NCBI GenBank assembly: GCA_030374805.1 | Contig: JARGSG010000023.1 | Span: forward strand, 186,001 to 250,000 | DNA length: 64,000 nt | Source of the DNA: Gracilaria gracilis | Taxonomy: Eukaryota > Rhodophyta > Florideophyceae > Gracilariales > Gracilariaceae | Reading direction: 5' to 3' | Part shown: piece by piece, positions 54,313 to 64,000 of the stretch | Layout: each line of letters begins with the position of its first letter | How positions within the stretch are numbered: position 1 is the first letter of the stretch | The notes under the pieces: generated by a model | The model's input: the letters and a program-made list of their open reading frames with translations, nothing else | The model's database searches: none | Told to the model about the DNA's origin: nothing | Made by a program: the position numbers and the translations under genes

Positions 54313-57194
54313 TTGGTGGTCATCGACTGTGACGATGAAGAGGTTCCGGTAGGGGACACTATTGACTTGACTGGTGATAGCGAAACTGATGGAGATGTAG
54401 TTTTGAAGGAGACAGGGTACATTGCGAACCACAGAACTCGTCCAGGACAAGACACTTGTTGGTTTCTGGACTCTGGAGCCTCGAAGCACATGACAAACAA
54501 TCAGGACTACTTTGTCCCTGGCGTGCATGGATCTGCAAAGAAGAGCGTCTCAGTCGGAGACGGAACCAGACTTCCCGTGCAGGGTGAGGGCAAGGTAGAA
54601 TGCTGGACTACTGATGCTGATGGGGAACACGCAAAGATTTGCTTGTCCAACGTACTGTATGTACTAGAGCTCATGTGTAACCTACTGTCTGTTAGTGCTA
54701 TCAGACGTCGTGGGTACATGACGGTGTTCATGTCAGATGATGAAGGAGCAGGGATTACTGCCATTGTAGAACAGAGCAGTATGAACCTTCTGACAATTGG
54801 TAGAGAACAGACGTCTGGACTGTATGAGATCAGGCTTGACCCCATTGATGCAACAGGCACAAGCGTTCTGATCGCGAGCGGACAGGACAGTTTTGCTTTA
54901 ACCTGGCATAAGCGTCTTGGTCATGCTAGCCTGGAGTACATTCGAAAGACGTTGAAGATCATCAATGGTGTAGCACAGGCCCAGGTACAGGATTTCGGAC
55001 ACTGTGAACCATGTGCAGAGGGCAAAGCTATGCGAGCACCGCGGAAACCGAGCCAGACCTCAAGGCAGAACATGGAAGTACTGGATCTCGTTCACTGAGA
55101 TGTGATGGGACCTATGAAGGTCGAGAGCCTATCCAAGTCTAAGTACGTTGTGACGACTTATGATGACAAGAGCTGTATGTCATCAGTACGGTTCATGAGA
55201 ACCAAGAACCAAGTAGAGAATCAGGTGAAGGATATGATCTCAGTCCTTGAGACTCAGTCAGGGCGTGTACTCAAGCGTTTCAGGTGTGACAACGCAGGTG
55301 AGTACCTATCAAACTCCATGACGGCCTGGATGAATGGCAAAGGTGTAATCATGGAATCGAGCCCAGCCTACAGTCCAGAGTCAAATGGAAAGGCAGAGAG
55401 ACTCAATCGATCTCTCAATGACAAGGCTCGGACCATGCTAAGGACGATTGAAGGGACACCCCACAGCCGCCAATTGTGGGCGGAGGCTGTAAATACAGCA
55501 AACTACTTACGGAATCGAACATTTGTTCGACGAGAAGGTGAACCCGACATGACCCCAGTACAAGCCTTCAGCGGCATGAAGCCGGACATATCTCATCTGC
55601 GAACCTTTGGGGCACAGTATTATGTGCACATTTCCAAAGAGGGACGTCAGCGAAGCGCGAAGTACGAAAAGCGCGCTATCAAAGGTATCCTGGTCGGATA
55701 CGAGACAGGGAGATGCTACAGAGTATACATCCCTAATGAGAACAGAGTCGTCGTGTCTCAAGATGTGACGTTCAATGAGAAGATCACTGGATGGAAATCT
55801 GTGTCTGGCTCCAGGCCTGATGATGGCCAAGAGGAAGTTGATCTCGGTGATGTCAAACACAATGAAGAGAAGCATACACAGAAGAATGAAGTGAAGCAGG
55901 AAGGCGTCAATGGAAAGGACATGGTTAAGGAAGAAGATCAAAGGAAGGAACACATGGTGGACGAAGAGGTAAAGGAAGAAGATGAATTTGTCGACGCTCA
56001 TGGAGAGTTCTCCTACGACCCAGAGCTGGTGACACACTACCCGGTAGAGCTCAAGCGGTCTACGCGTTCCGCAAAGCACCTAGTCGTTTCACTCGAGACG
56101 CTGTCATGGCTCTGCTCACTCTGAATTCGATGGGCAACACTGAGGATGACTGTCCTCTTACTGTGAAAGAGGTCATGCAAAGCAACGAGGCGGCGGCCTG
56201 TAAAGAAGCCATGGGGGAGGAGATGGCTCACATGGAGCAGAGATCCGTATGGGAACTGGTGGAACCACCAAAGAACTGCAGACCAATCAGGAGTCGGTGG
56301 ATTTTTGTCAAGAAACGCGATGAGGAAGGCAACCTCGAGCGATACCGTGCGCGACTGGTCGCTCGGGGTTTCTCGCAACGAGCTGGTCTGGACTATGAGG
56401 AACTGTTTTCCCCTGTTGTCAAGTACAGTACGGTACGCACTGTACTATCACTAGCTGTGGCGCATAATCTTGACGCCATACAGTTTGATGTCCGGACTGC
56501 GTTCCTATATGGTGATCTCTCAGAAGAACTGTACATGCGTCAGCCGGAAGGCTTTGTGAATAAGCTTAAGAAGAACCATGTGTATACGCTAGACAAAGCC
56601 ATCTATGGTCTAAAGCAAGCCTCGAGGGCTTGGCGTAATAAGTTCAGGGGCATTATGAAACAAATCGGCTGTGAAGTGTCACCCAATGACCCAGGACTTT
56701 TCTCATACATATGTGAAGGGCAGAAGATAATCATCCTTGTGTATGTGGATGATGGTATAGTGATTGGCAAAGGAAAGCCTGTACTATATCATTTCTGCGA
56801 GAAACTGTAACAGCATGTAGACATTCGCACTTACGATGAACCGCGGAAGTTCCTCGGGATGATCATGGAACGCAGCGAAGACAGGCGAACAATACGACTA
56901 CACAACTAACCGATGATTGAAAGGCTTGCAACCCAGTTCAGGGTCCAGGACGCAGGAAACGTGAGTGTTCCGTTGCATAACACTACACTGCGCAAACCTG
57001 CAGACGAAGATGATGAAGTAGAAGACCTTCCATTTCGTGCACTGGTGGGATCTCTTTTGCATGTCGCAAACACAGTACGACCAGACATCGCATTCTCAGT
57101 CTCTTATATTTCCCGCTTCATGCAGAAATACACACGCGACCATTGGCAGGTAGCCAAGAATATTCTGAAGTACTTGAACAGCACTGGGCGCACT
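54313..57194 (+). pseudogene. Copia-3 protease, integrase and RT
   Basis: Protease WFLDSGASKHMT (about 54460), integrase zinc region HKRLGHAS...CEPCAEGK, core DVMGPM, CDNAGEY and ESNGKAERLN, RT with YRARLVARGFSQ, FDVRTAFLYGD and YVDDGIVIG. Stops at 55096-55098, 56808-56810 and about 56907, and a one-base shift near 56060. The frame ends at the solo-LTR insertion. Confidence 0.88.
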
Positions 57195-57199
57195 GCAAT
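57195..57199 (+). repeat. Target-site duplication of the solo LTR (left)
   Basis: GCAAT here and again at 58051-58055. Removing 57200-58055 rejoins the RNase H codons in frame. Confidence 0.9.
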
Positions 57200-58050
57200 T
57201 GAAGGACAACACTCCTTGGAGGCGATTTGAGGTACTTAGTTAGTTTCCGCATCATGCGTTAGTAGATATATATGAGCTACACCGCTATTAGCGTGTCGCC
57301 TCGCTGAGGTAATTTCCACACATGTACACGTGGGTTGCACGGCTCGAGGCGCCGCTTAGCGGGTGTGACTAGCACACGTGTAGCACGGATATGCCGGAGG
57401 CAGTGCACCCAACATTGCTGTATTTACTCAGATATTTTATAGATTATTTTGCCCGGCGCACCCACTGTCAGTGGTGCGCCGAGCTCAGTACTTAGAGGGT
57501 TGAGCACCGCTCCCCCAAGTACACTGCCGCTTGCCAAGCAAGGACTTCCTGGCTCTAACTATCACGCCTTGGCGAATTTTTCACCTCCAAGTGGAGTGAC
57601 AGCCGTGTTGTTCACGTATACTTACCCATCCTTGTGGCGCTCAGAGTATAACCACTATTTGTGTGTCTCGTTCCGACCTATTGTCGTATACTCGCCCCTG
57701 TATTGGGTTTGCTTTACTCTCACTTTTTACCCCACTCTAGTGGTTTGCTTTCTCCTCTTTTTGGGTTTACCTTTTCGCCCTGTTTTCAGTGGCCCGTTTC
57801 CGACACCTTGTCGTTGCCGGGCTACTCTCTTTCGAGGACTCATCTCGTGACCGTGTGAACTCGTGGATCTCTACCGACTACTAACCAGCCTCACGCTCCG
57901 ACGCTTGTCGTGGTGGTTTGAGCTCGGATTTACACCCGGCTTAGCTGTGTCATTCCTGGAGTGCTCTATTCGCTGTGCTGCCCTGTCGAGGGGAAGATTC
58001 CGAACGTCTTCGTGAGCTTGCGCTTTTCCTGCGAAAGGCGTTGCTCCACA
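57200..58050. mobile_element. Solo LTR (851 bp) of an otherwise unseen retrotransposon family
   Basis: It starts TGAAGGACAAC and ends GTTGCTCCACA (the ends are a near inverted pair) and is flanked by GCAAT duplications. It has no internal coding region. A strong hairpin CGGCGCACC (57454-57462) / GGTGCGCCG (57473-57481) follows an AT-rich ATTTTATAG stretch. It is the product of recombination between two LTRs of a full element. Confidence 0.92.
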
Positions 58051-58055
58051 GCAAT

Positions 58056-58581
58056 TGTATATCATGCTGATGAAGCCGTGGGCTTAGTAGGGACCTCAGA
58101 CGCCGACTTTGCGGGCGAAAGGGACGACAGGAAATCTACAAGTGGTTTTGTATTCAAGTATGCTGGTGGGCCTATCTTATGGCGCAGTAAGAAACAAACG
58201 GTTGTTGCTCAATCAACCTTGAAAGCTAAGTATGTGGCTATGTCATTCGAAGTCGGAGAGGGAGTTTGGTTGAGAAGACTGTTGAACGAACTGCTTGGAA
58301 CAGATCAGTTTGCTGTTTCTGTGTATGGTGACAATCAAGGAATGATTGCAGTCAGGCATGACGAAGTTCTGAACGAGAAGACAAAGCACATAGAAGTGAA
58401 GTATCATCTTGTCCGAGATGCAGTAGAACGCGGACTGGTTAGAATCCTGTATCGCAAGAGTAAGGATCTGGGGGCAGATTTTTTGACAGAGTGCCTCAAC
58501 GAGAAGCAACAGAGACGTCTTTGCGAAATGTTTGGACTTGATCTGATAAGTTTGGAACGAGAGGGAGTGTGGAGAGAATGA
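58056..58581 (+). pseudogene. Copia-3 RNase H (after the solo LTR)
   Basis: SDADFAGERDDRKSTSGFVF, then STLKAKYVAMSF (the usual STxEAEYxA with Glu replaced by Lys), YGDNQGMI and KHIEVKYHLVRD. The stop TGA 58579-58581 is inside the 3' LTR. The Glu-to-Lys change would remove a catalytic residue. Confidence 0.9.
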
Positions 58582-58828
58582 AACGCTCCAGTAGAACTAT
58601 CTGGTACGAGACGTTGTGCTGCACCTTTGTGCAGCACAATCGGCTAGACCAGTTCAGCTGAACGTTCCAAACGGGTTGTGACAAAGCACACAAAATACAA
58701 GAGTTTTTATATTTGTGTGACTTAGTGGCTGGAAGCCGGCACTAGATAAGTAGCAACTAGTGACAGTAAAATAGGCTGAGTTGAACCTTGGTTCAACCTT
58801 CGTGACCACACCCTGATATCTTTCTACA
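58568..58828 (+). repeat. Copia-3 3' LTR (261 bp)
   Basis: Preceded by a purine tract GAACGAGAGGGAG ending at 58567. Both hairpins are kept. The duplication AGCCT follows. Confidence 0.94.
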
Positions 58829-58833
58829 AGCCT

Positions 58834-59436
58834 CTTTTCCATCAATTTCTTTTTTGGCTGCTTTGTGTGTAGGGCTTGTCTGGCTCCTGGTCTACGGCGT
58901 CTCTGCTTCGCCCTGATTTCTCTACGCTGGCGTGAGAATCTGGTGCCCCCAATATTTTCGTTCTGCCGCGCAGCGCCGTAAGTCTGCCGCGTTTTGCCTT
59001 GTTTCTGCTACCCCCCGTAATTGCTGTCCCGCACCACATGTTTGGTGTACCAGAACTTTGGTACGCAAAGCGTGATTTGTGGGGGCACTACTTTCACGAT
59101 TTGAATCGTAAGCGACCAGACTGGAGGAGCGTTTCGATGCTCTCGTAGTCGGTCGATGCAGTTTATAAGCAATTCTATCAAATGTCAGGGTCACTAATTG
59201 TGGGTACTCTATGACGTAACCTACGTCTGTACTCTAGGCCTTTTGTTACAAGGATGCCCGAAGCCTTCAACAGTTCCGGTGTCGAGGACTTCCTGGTAAC
59301 TGCACACCGATGTTATGAAAGTAATTCCATTTCCACGACGCATATTTCCACAAAACGCAAATAAATACTAATCATGTGAAGGTACTATTCCTCACCATTC
59401 CATTGTCTTCACGTTATTTCTCGAGTTGATTACAGC
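58834..59436. other. Intergenic, no gene seen
   Basis: Mixed-composition DNA between copia-3 and the Cys-rich relic. Two short minus-strand frames (58842-59194) have no recognisable motif. Confidence 0.4.
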
Positions 59437-59870
59437 TCATTTTGACATGCCCCCTCGAGAAGATGATGGCAAAATGCGTAGGAAGATCATATGACGATCC
59501 ATTGTAGACCTACACAGGAAACATGTAACCGATCCACGACGTGCAAAACTTCCTCTATAACACTGTCTGCATTCAACATCATTGTTGTCAATGCTAAGTG
59601 TGTTGTACGGGCAAGGGCTGCACGAAAAGTCAAACTCTCTGTAGAACTGGCCTGGCCCGCACCTACCACATCCTGAAAAGTCGCCGATGTAAACCTCCAC
59701 GACTAGACAATCGTGGCACGCGGTAGCACCTCGTCCAGCGAAGGAGTTTCCACCACATGGAAAACACCTTCTTTGTACATTCGAGAACTCATGCACGTTC
59801 CAAAAGGACAGGTCAAGCATTCGAAAGTACGGCGGTCATAGAACATGCCTGGGGGGCAGGGGTACAGTTA
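59437..59870 (-). pseudogene. Cys-rich GCC2/GCC3 (ephrin-receptor-like) repeat fragment
   Basis: One minus-strand frame from about 59780 down to 59437 has regularly spaced cysteines: CFPCGGNSFAGRGATACHDC, CGRCGPGQFYREFDFSCSPC, CRQCYRGSFARRGSVTCFLC. The pattern CxxC...G-F/Y...C-x2-C is that of GCC2/GCC3 or TNFR/ephrin-receptor-like repeats of secreted or cell-surface proteins. Upstream (59780-59870) the same pattern (CPPGMFYDRRTFECLTCPFG) continues in another frame and then meets a stop. So this is a frameshifted piece of a larger extracellular protein gene, or an exon-like remnant. There is no signal peptide here. Confidence 0.5.
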
Positions 59871-59899
59871 CAGTCGCCCGGGCAACGTAAAAAACTACG

Positions 59900-59939
59900 T
59901 GCGCCCGGATGCCTGGAATGCCTACGTGCGCCGGGCGCA
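59900..59939. other. GC-rich hairpin
   Basis: Perfect 9-bp arms TGCGCCCGG (59900-59908) and CCGGGCGCA (59931-59939) with a 22-nt loop, upstream of the Cys-rich fragment on its strand. Confidence 0.6.
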
Positions 59940-60470
59940 TGTAAACTGTCCAACATTTCGAATGCTACTTTCGCAAAGGTGTTGAAAAAACGCAAAGGCT
60001 TGGGGATGAACCACGGAGTGCCCAATCCCTTCGTCGGCTGTGTCTCTGTTTGATCCGTAAAGATCATCTCACGGCGCAATGAAGTGTCTGGATTGAATAA
60101 AACACGTTTTAGTGTATGGTGACTGCTTCCAATGACTACTTAGCAAAAGACAAAGTCAGTGAGTCATAGCCATGCTGTTTTTCTACCTTAATCAGTCAGT
60201 CACGAATACGGGCCTGCGTTCAACCGTCTGTTCCAAAACGAAACCTGCAACTGTTACTTGAATTTAATATTTCTACTCCACACCGCCTTTACTCCATTTC
60301 CGCCGTCCGTGCTTTGCCCAACCAGACTAGCAGGAGAAAAGATGAAAGGTCCACATTTGTTAGAGACAATTGTAACTGATCTTCCGCTCGGCCAAAATAA
60401 GTGGAGCCAAAATAAGTGGTTGCCATTGATACATCATTTACTTCCAAAAGGGAAGCAAGCATTTTTTGTT

Positions 60471-60887
60471 TTACGAGAGATGCAACAAGCTGCGCGAAAA
60501 CAATTCTATGAAAGGTGCGAAGGCAAGAAACAATTGCTTTGCTGACGCTACTCCAATAAGTTCGATCTGATGATTGATGGTCACGCCGGAGGTGGCCTCC
60601 ACAACCAAGGCGATAAAGAATCCCGTCATAGCGGCTCGACCATTAACCTGCTCGGCGAAGTGCGCATATGGTCCTGGATATGGGTCTTCAACCGCCTGGA
60701 GCTTCTCCGCAGCCAGCTCAGCTTCTTTAGTGCGTGCGTCCCTCAGGTCCAGCATCGAGCAGATTTGACGTGTGTTCCGAGAAATGTACCGGGGAGTCGG
60801 AGGTGCATGCGAGACGAGTGAGGCGGGAACGCAAGGGCGGGACAGTGGAAGGGCAGTCGATGATGAAAAGGCGAGAGGGTTCGGCAT
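60471..60887 (-). CDS. HLIP/ELIP-like one-helix chlorophyll-binding-family protein, plastid-targeted
   Basis: 138 residues from ATG 60887 (upstream codons are open but lack ATG). The N-terminus is rich in Ser, Pro and Ala (MPNPLAFSSSTALPLSRPC) and looks like a plastid transit peptide. Residues 79-103 hold the family signature E79-x2-N82-G-R84-x2-M87-x-G-F followed by a hydrophobic helix (FFIALVVEATSG). Glu and Asn/Arg of this motif bind chlorophyll in LHC, ELIP and HLIP helices. The length, one helix and an acidic segment before it (EDPYPGPYAHFAEQ) fit a one-helix stress protein that binds pigment or protects photosystem assembly in the thylakoid. A TATA box lies about 120 bp upstream. No intron. 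Confidence 0.85.
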   Translation of the reverse strand: MPNPLAFSSSTALPLSRPCVPASLVSHAPPTPRYISRNTRQICSMLDLRDARTKEAELAAEKLQAVEDPYPGPYAHFAEQVNGRAAMTGFFIALVVEATSGVTINHQIELIGVASAKQLFLAFAPFIELFSRSLLHLS

Positions 60888-61006
60888 GTTGGTAGGGGCA
60901 ACAGAACTCGTGGTTGTTACAGTGAATGGGGCGCAGAGACAAGGCAACGTACGAATGTGCGTATCGCTGCGATCTTTTTTGTGAACGTTAAGCTCTTAAG
61001 CATTCT

Positions 61007-61014
61007 TATTTATA
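61007..61014 (-). promoter_or_regulatory. TATA box of the HLIP-like gene
   Basis: TATAAATA on the minus strand, about 120 bp upstream of the ATG at 60887. Confidence 0.55.
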
Positions 61015-61029
61015 CAGCAGCAGTTGCAG

Positions 61030-61837
61030 AGATGGGAAGACGGCGAAGGTGACCAAGACAAGAAGCTGCTCTCCGTGGGAACCAGAGCCATCACGAGCGG
61101 CAAATGCGGTGGCCGTGTGCCTCCACCGGCGCATATGCGAGAAGCGATGCAGCCACAAGCCCTTGTTTCAGTGGTGTGTCCTGCCACAGCTTTTTGTGTT
61201 CGTGGTGCTCAATGGCAGCCAATCAGGAGGCCGCAAACAAGTAATGGTCTACACCGTATATGTGCACACGTCTACACGTTGTACAGCCATGAAAGCTGTA
61301 CAGCCGTGAAAGTGAGCGCTTGGGGACTACTACTCCAATCGCCACACAGAGCTTTGCGAAGATTGCTTCATGAAGGAAAATTCCCGCAAAGCTCCAATGC
61401 AAAAAAATAGTAGGATATGAGTTTGTTAGCCAAAAGAAAGTTTACCCTCAATGTCAAACAGTATTTCAAATACTGTAAAACGAACAATTTTACAAATACA
61501 CCTAATATGTCCAACTGTAAAATGTCTTTTTACTGAAATTCACTCTTCGGATGAAACCAATATGTTGCATGTTTATGAACGAGTAAAGAGATAGCCTAAA
61601 AGTGTCTTGAATACATTTCTAACATTCAGTTATTGTTTTTCATTTATTGGCACAGTAGTGTGGTTTAATATCAATTGTAAAGTAGTGCAGCAGTTACGAG
61701 TTATTTCAGCATTGAATTGTATGTAAACTACGGATAATCGCCAGATAAGCCCATGCAAGGTTGATTTTTTTCCTTCATTTTTAAGCTTTTGGCGTGATAG
61801 TGATTTAATGTAGAGTTCATCTCCGAAAAGGGCCAAA
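61030..61837. other. Intergenic, no gene seen
   Basis: Sequence upstream of the HLIP-like promoter. Frames at 61024-61410 (plus) show no motif. AT-rich from about 61390. Confidence 0.4.
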
Positions 61838-62090
61838 AATATGCTGTGTGACATGGCGCATTGTTTTAAATTTTTTCTATTGCGCCGTTATACTTTCTGT
61901 CAAGAAAAAAGGTTATTCTAAATATAAGCGTTACATTTCAAGGATGTACCAAATTTAGGTTTTGCACTGCCCAAAAACAGCTAGGTGAAGCTTAAAAAGT
62001 GGTTTTGCTTTGAGAAAAGCCCTTGAAAAGCTCTACATTAACTCAGCCCGTTTGTTAGTAGGATTTTTGCTATGAATGACCTCTCTTCTT

Positions 62091-62798
62091 GTTGTTTTGA
62101 AAAACAATCATTTTGCTATCTGGTTGTAATTATATCAATATTTTTAGGGTATTGAATGTGTTTGTTTTGATCTACAGAGTGAAACTGGCAATTAGCTCAA
62201 TGTACAAAGCCAATTTGGGGAAATGCAGCTAGAACTCTACTATTGGCCACTGTTCTGATCTGCCAAAGTTGTTGGCGCATTGCCATATCTTGACGCTTAT
62301 ACATGAAAATAAGAAAGTATATTCAAACAAATACTTTTGTTTAAAAAATGCGGCGTGTCACTGGCATTTCTCTGCATTTTTGGACACCCCATGTAACTGG
62401 ATCATTTCAAATCCAATAAATGAAAATCCGAGAAAGCAAAATTTGTAGTAAATCAATAATTCGAAGTGACAATAAACTGACACCCAAATTGCGGTATTCT
62501 TGCATTCATTATATATAAACTTCATCAATTTGTACAAAGGGTGTCGAAGTGTCGTTAGTCAGACTCTCTGTACCAAAGCTTACGAAATTGAAGTAGAACG
62601 TTTAGATAAGTATCGTTTCAATATTCGAAAGTTGTGCTAAATTTATAAGAGAAGCAGTACCAAAACAAACGAACTTAGAACCAGCTGTATCTATAAAGAA
62701 TTATCGAGAACTACGAAAGCACATAAAAAAGTAATTCATTATCCCAGCGAGCATTTTGATATTAGGTTTCTTCGGCAACATTTTCATTCTGATTTAAG
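62091..62798 (+). repeat. Dispersed repeat, module A (right copy)
   Basis: A direct copy of 30365-31085, about 90% identical by eye, with small indels. Confidence 0.8.
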
Positions 62799-62852
62799 TT
62801 TGGAGTACAGGAGGAGTTGGGATATAGCGTTCAATTGGGTAGGGCCAACCTC

Positions 62853-63227
62853 TATATGTCGCTATCCGAAACCGCTTGGCACAAATTAGGGAGTAACCTG
62901 AAATCACAAATAGCAAATATCAAAAGCACTTTCTTCTTGTTTCTGATTAGAATTGTCCACAATCGCGTGCCCAGAAAAATAGGATTTTGCGTATTTCATA
63001 TTACTCCCACTAATAACGAAGACTACGTAGTGATACTAAATATTTTGTATAGAAAGAATTCGAGCAAAACCTTTCCTCAAAATTCATCCGATTCCCACAG
63101 TCACAGGGGTATTGGTGGACATGTTGCCATTTTTCAAGTGGAGATTTCAGAACATGACTTTGGATTCAAAACTATTGGTCTATTGAGCGTGTCTGCCCTC
63201 GCGAAGTACCTTCGTAAATCTTCATGA
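62853..63227 (+). CDS. Small unidentified reading frame inside the inverted-repeat element
   Basis: About 124 codons from ATG 62853 (MSLSETAWHKLG) to TGA. I recognise no domain. It contains a hydrophobic stretch TFFLFLIRIV and a Ser/His-rich part (NSSDSHSHRG). It is the only open frame between the inverted repeats and could be a degraded transposase piece or chance. Confidence 0.2.
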   Translation, partial: YMSLSETAWHKLGSNLKSQIANIKSTFFLFLIRIVHNRVPRKIGFCVFHITPTNNEDYVVILNILYRKNSSKTFPQNSSDSHSHRGIGGHVAIFQVEISEHDFGFKTIGLLSVSALAKYLRKSS

Positions 63228-63384
63228 ACGGGTTCGACTGACAATAACGTTTGGGACGTATCTCTTGTAAGTACAGATACTTATCCGAATAAAATATTTA
63301 AAAGGTGCACAACTCCTCTCATTCAAACAGCGCTAACTCATGTTCTCCACGTTTTCCGCGCTTGAAACAGGAGTGGTGTCATAG

Positions 63385-63850
63385 CAAAGCTCCTACTAAC
63401 AAACGGGCTGAGCTAAAGTAGAGCTAATCAAGGGCTTTGCTCAAAGGAAAAGCTATTTCAAAGCTACAGCAAGCTGTTTTTAGGCAATGCTAAACTACAA
63501 CTTGGTACAACCTTGAAATGTAACGCTTATATTTAGAACAACCTCTTTTCTTTTGAAAAAAGTATTACGGTGCATAAAGGTTTTTAAAAAAATGTGCCGT
63601 GTCACACGGCGCATTTTCCTTTCTTTCTGGAGACAAGCCCTACATTAGATCACTACCATACCAACAAATTAAAATGCAAGGAAAAGAACCAACTCTCCAA
63701 ACAGATAATTTGGAGACAAACCGTAGTAGGATCCCAATTGGTCCTGAACAGTGCGGTGTGTAATATCATAGTTCCATGTAAACTACCAACACATTCAAAC
63801 TGTGCCAAATACCAAAAATAAATACAAACTTTCACCGACCATTTTTTAAA
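63385..63850 (+). repeat. Dispersed repeat, module B (right copy)
   Basis: A direct copy of 25075-25530, with the palindrome at 63589-63617 (one T for C in its left arm). The remaining sequence to 64000 has no recognised feature. Confidence 0.75.
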
Positions 63851-64000
63851 ACCTAAAATTGTCTTCTATGACTGACTTGTTACAAACAAGTAGAAGGAAA
63901 AAGTGAAAACATACCATTGCCTTTTCCCGGAGGCTCTACTAATTCTTCTTCGGAAAGCAGCTTCTCAAGGCTCTGATTATTCTCCAAAGATAACACCATT

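Larger units (their letters stand above)
53168..58828 (+). mobile_element. Copia-3: Ty1/copia retrotransposon split by a solo LTR
   Basis: 261-bp LTRs (53168-53428 and 58568-58828) differ at about 11 sites (about 96%). The duplication AGCCT flanks it (53163-53167 and 58829-58833). Gag, protease, integrase, RT and RNase H are present but interrupted by several stops and one frameshift. An 851-bp solo LTR of another family sits in RNase H. It is older than copia-1 and copia-2 by LTR divergence. Confidence 0.95.
61838..63617. mobile_element. Inverted-repeat-bounded element of the palindrome family (candidate DNA transposon)
   Basis: The segment 61838-62080, read on the minus strand, matches 63370-63617 on the plus strand for about 240 bp (shared blocks CTACTAACAAACGGGCTGAG, AGGGCTTT-CTCAAAG, TTGAAATGTAACGCTTATA, and the GCCGTGTCACACGGCG-type palindrome). 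The two inverted copies enclose module A (62091-62798) and a small unidentified frame. This is the shape of a transposon with long terminal inverted repeats, but target duplications were not established. Confidence 0.5.

Noticed and set aside
60258-60545. 95-codon plus-strand frame converging on the HLIP-like gene
   Set aside because: No domain, and its end overlaps the HLIP-like coding region on the other strand.

Overview
Organism. The window looks like nuclear DNA of a photosynthetic eukaryote, most likely a florideophyte red alga of the Chondrus type. The reasons are an intronless nuclear gene for a plastid HLIP/ELIP-like one-helix protein with a Ser/Thr-rich leader, an intronless BCS1-like AAA ATPase gene, TATA boxes about 100-120 bp upstream of both, and about 75% of the sequence occupied by nested retrotransposons (DIRS, Ty1/copia and chromodomain-bearing Ty3/gypsy types). 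The genus is an inference; nothing here is diagnostic on its own.

Layout. 1-688: tail of an LTR element cut by the window edge. 1411-11950: a tyrosine-recombinase retrotransposon (DIRS order) with split direct repeats A1 ... B1-A2-B2, split by copia-1 (2888-7665, duplication CGAAC). 11959-23542: gypsy-1, an old defective chromodomain element (duplication ATTGA) inserted at the right edge of the DIRS element. 23548-31358: the first low-copy island, with palindrome-bearing repeats, a piggyBac transposase relic, the BCS1-like gene on the minus strand and an unidentified broken reading frame. 31364-52891: gypsy-3 (duplication TTATG), itself split by gypsy-2 (32970-44405, duplication CCACG; same family as gypsy-1 but about 99% LTR identity) and by copia-2 (45634-50368, duplication TCCTC). 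53168-58828: copia-3 (duplication AGCCT), split by an 851-bp solo LTR of another family (57200-58050, duplication GCAAT). 58834-64000: the second island, with a Cys-rich GCC2/GCC3-type relic, the HLIP-like gene and an inverted-repeat-bounded element of the palindrome family.

How things fit together. The target-site duplications fix the insertion order, and removing each insertion rejoins the reading frame of its host. The two non-transposon genes (BCS1-like and HLIP-like) sit in islands of 6-8 kb between retrotransposon nests. The most unusual content is in the gypsy-1/gypsy-2 family. Between pol and the 3' LTR it carries a long antisense gene, open for 699 codons from a conserved ATG in gypsy-2 and present as a broken copy in gypsy-1. 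Its LTR has a nearly symmetric TATA module that could fire in both directions. A candidate -1 frameshift signal joins gag to pol.

Limits. Everything comes from reading the sequence. LTR identities were counted by eye. No alignment, database search or folding program was run.
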